Shown here one piece after another: positions 62,163 through 64,000 of a stretch of DNA of 64,000 bases (its first letter is position 1; each line of letters opens with the position of its first letter). The stretch spans positions 36,048,719 to 36,112,718 of the forward strand of contig NC_056033.1 of the NCBI RefSeq assembly GCF_004379255.2. Reading direction: 5' to 3'. The notes beneath the pieces are model-generated. The model was given only the letters and a program-made list of their open reading frames with translations, had not been told where the DNA came from and made no database searches. The position numbers and the translations under genes are program-made. Source of the DNA: Salvia splendens (Eukaryota; Streptophyta; Magnoliopsida; Lamiales; Lamiaceae).

Positions 62163-64000
62163 TGTTAGCATTATTAACTGATCAAGGCATGTGCGTATGG
62201 TGGAGCTGCAGCTTGATCAAGGAGAAAGGAAGACAGCTTGATCAAGGAGAAAGGAAGACAGCCGTTAGAGGCGGTTACGAACTAACTCAACAAACTTTTG
62301 TGAAGATCTCTAGTTTGTTTACTCATTGTAGCAGAGTTAGAAATCAGTTGTGTACATTCACTTCTCAATCAATAAGAGTTTTTCCATTCGGTTTCTCAAA
62401 GAAAGTGTTCATCTTCTTCAACTTGTGTTCTTATCTTTTCTTCTTCGTTTATGCAATCTTTCAACAATTGGCGCCGTCTGTGGGAAACGATCAAGAAGCA
62501 TAGAAAGATGGTTGCGCGTATGGAGGCTGAAAAATTCACGGGCAAGAATGACTACGGCTTATGGAAAATGAAGATGCGAGCCGTTCTTGGGCAGCAGGGC
62601 TTGGCTGCTGCTCTCACCCCAGCCGACGCAGATTCGAAGGGAAAGGCTCCTGCCCTCGACAAGAAGGCTTAGGCTAAGCACGATGAAATGCTCCTTAAAG
62701 CGCATAGTGTTGTGATATTGTTCCTAGGAGACAAAGTGTTGAGGGAGGTGCAGGCCGAGACAACCACAGCTGGAATCTTGAAGAAACTTGATGAGGTATA
62801 TCTGGCTAAGTCCTTGGCTAACCGTTTATATATGAAGAGAAGGCTTTATTCATATAGTTTCTTGGAAGATAAGTCAATTCTTGAGCAGCTAGAGGACTTC
62901 TGCAAATCTATAGATGATCTTGAGGCTGTTGATGTGAAGATTGGTGATGAAGATAAAGCCATCTTAGTACTCAATGTCCTTCCCAATTCGTATGATCAGA
63001 TGAGGGATGTCATATTGTATGGAAGAGACAAGCAGATCACTTTTGCTGAGGTTTATGCCGCGCTCATGGCCAAGGAATTACAAAAGGGAGCAGTTACTAG
63101 ATCTGATCCACAGCCAGAGTCTCTGAACATCAAGAAATTCAGTAAGAAGAAGTTTAAGAAGAAGAAGAATAGAGTATCTAAGGCTGAGTTTTCTGGAGTT
63201 AAAGAACTCGTTCTTGCCATTGGTGCAAGAAGTCAGGGCATTTGAAACGAGACTGCTATGCATGGAAGAAGAAGCAGGCCAGTGAAGGGAACTCTCACTC
63301 AAATAATGTGAATGGTGAAGCTGATGAGGTGCCTGAGGTGATGAATATGACAGATAAATGTGAGAAAGGATTCTGGATCATGGATTTCGGTTACTCATTT
63401 CATATGTGTCCCACAAGAGAATGGTTTCAGAAGTTGAAGGAGACACATGGTACTGTGCTCCTAGGAAATAATCAGACCTGCTGCATCATAGGGGTTGGAG
63501 ACATCATGTTGAGGGTTGATGATGGATCTATCAAGGTGTTGTCAGAGGTTAGATACATTCCTGAAGTCAAAAGGAACTTGATATCTCTGGGAACTCTGGA
63601 GAATAAGGGATATTCTTTCATATCAGAGAATGGTGAGATGAAAATGTGCAAAAATTCTCAAGTAAAGATGACTGCAAGAATGAATGGAAGCTTGTATTAT
63701 CTTCAGGCAGCAGTCATTGAAGGTGAGTCACATTCAATAAACATACCAGATTTAAAGACTTGGCATCAAAGATTAGGACATTCTGCAGAGGGAAGCTTGA
63801 AGGCTCTGATCAAGAATGGCTTGATAGAAGCCAGTGGAGGGGAAACAATGGAAGTTTTTGAGGATTGCCTACTGGGAAAGTCAAAGAAGCAGAGCTTTCC
63901 AACAGGTAAACACATATCCACATCTCCTCTAGACTATGTACATTCAGATCTCTGGGGCCTTGCACCAGTCAAGAGTTTAGGTAGAGGGAGGTATTATATG
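62163..64000 (+). mobile_element. Ty1/copia element, defective, cut by window end
   Basis: A probable 304-bp 5' LTR (62163-62466, TGTTAGC...TTCAACA) is followed after two bases by the primer site TGGCGCCGTCTGTGGGAAAC. Gag, zinc knuckle, protease and the GAG-pre-integrase domain follow, and integrase, RT and the 3' LTR must lie beyond the window. The gene order (integrase side before RT) is copia-type. The coding frame is broken by a stop and a frameshift. Confidence 0.85.
62508..64000 (+). pseudogene. Copia gag-pol polyprotein, decayed, incomplete
   Basis: Begins MVARMEAEKFTGKNDYGLWK, the usual copia gag start, but a TAG at 62670-62672 interrupts it after ALDKKA. Gag continues with LANRLYMKRRLYSYSFLEDK and VLPNSYDQMRDVILYGRDKQ. 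Near 63200 the frame shifts. The zinc knuckle CHWCKKSGHLKRDC and everything after it lie in the second frame, open to the window end. The protease site reads MDFGYSFHMC where copia proteases have a D-S/T-G triad, so it is probably inactive. The GAG-pre-integrase domain is seen in LKTWHQRLGHSAEGSLKALI, and integrase is just starting (PLDYVHSDLWG). Confidence 0.85.

Overview
The window is nuclear DNA of a flowering plant. The evidence is GT-AG spliced genes of typical plant families (actin-depolymerizing factor, GT90 glycosyltransferase, remorin, tau-class glutathione transferases), three plant-type tRNA-Asp(GUC) genes, and a dense load of plant transposons. A core eudicot is likely. A Lamiales-type genome is a guess from overall flavour only and is not demonstrated.

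Layout. 0-9 kb is the gene-rich part. A 2.25 kb solo LTR lies ahead of an intact ADF gene (4.4-5.2 kb), and a six-exon GT90/CAP10 glycosyltransferase (5.7-8.7 kb, minus strand) includes one GC-AG intron. 9.8-13.4 kb is a composite: a SINE and a Stowaway MITE lie inside a second Stowaway, followed by a tandem TRIM array, a tau-GST exon fragment, a tRNA-Asp gene, and the first and probably a late exon of a tRNA adenosine deaminase (TAD1)-like gene. 13.9-20.8 kb holds two PIF/Harbinger elements, one complete with matching TIRs and TAA target duplications. A remorin gene is at 22.5-23.8 kb. From 24.6 to 54.7 kb runs a tau-GST cluster (one decayed pseudogene, one gene split by an insertion, two relics, one intact gene) that transposons have expanded. 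The insertions are two more Harbinger elements (25.4-29.5 kb), a 10.8 kb Tat-lineage Ty3/gypsy element placed exactly inside GST exon 2 (31.3-42.1 kb), and a second 7.4 kb Tat element with identical LTRs (45.8-53.2 kb). A 6.2 kb chromovirus (55.2-61.3 kb) has jumped into the terminal inverted repeat of a Harbinger-derived element. The window ends inside a decayed Ty1/copia element.

How the parts relate. Tau-GST and tRNA-Asp genes recur together in the same relative orientation at 12-13 kb (plus strand) and 53-54 kb (minus strand), with a relic pair at 45 kb, so they look like copies of one duplicated block. The two Tat elements are close relatives. Both separate gag-pro from pol by one in-frame UAG followed by CAATCA, which fits the known CARYYA leaky-stop context. 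Only the first carries a four-exon antisense gene downstream of pol, whereas the second, which lacks it, has identical LTRs and must have moved very recently. The LTR and target-site evidence makes this window a useful record of recent, layered transposition into a GST cluster.
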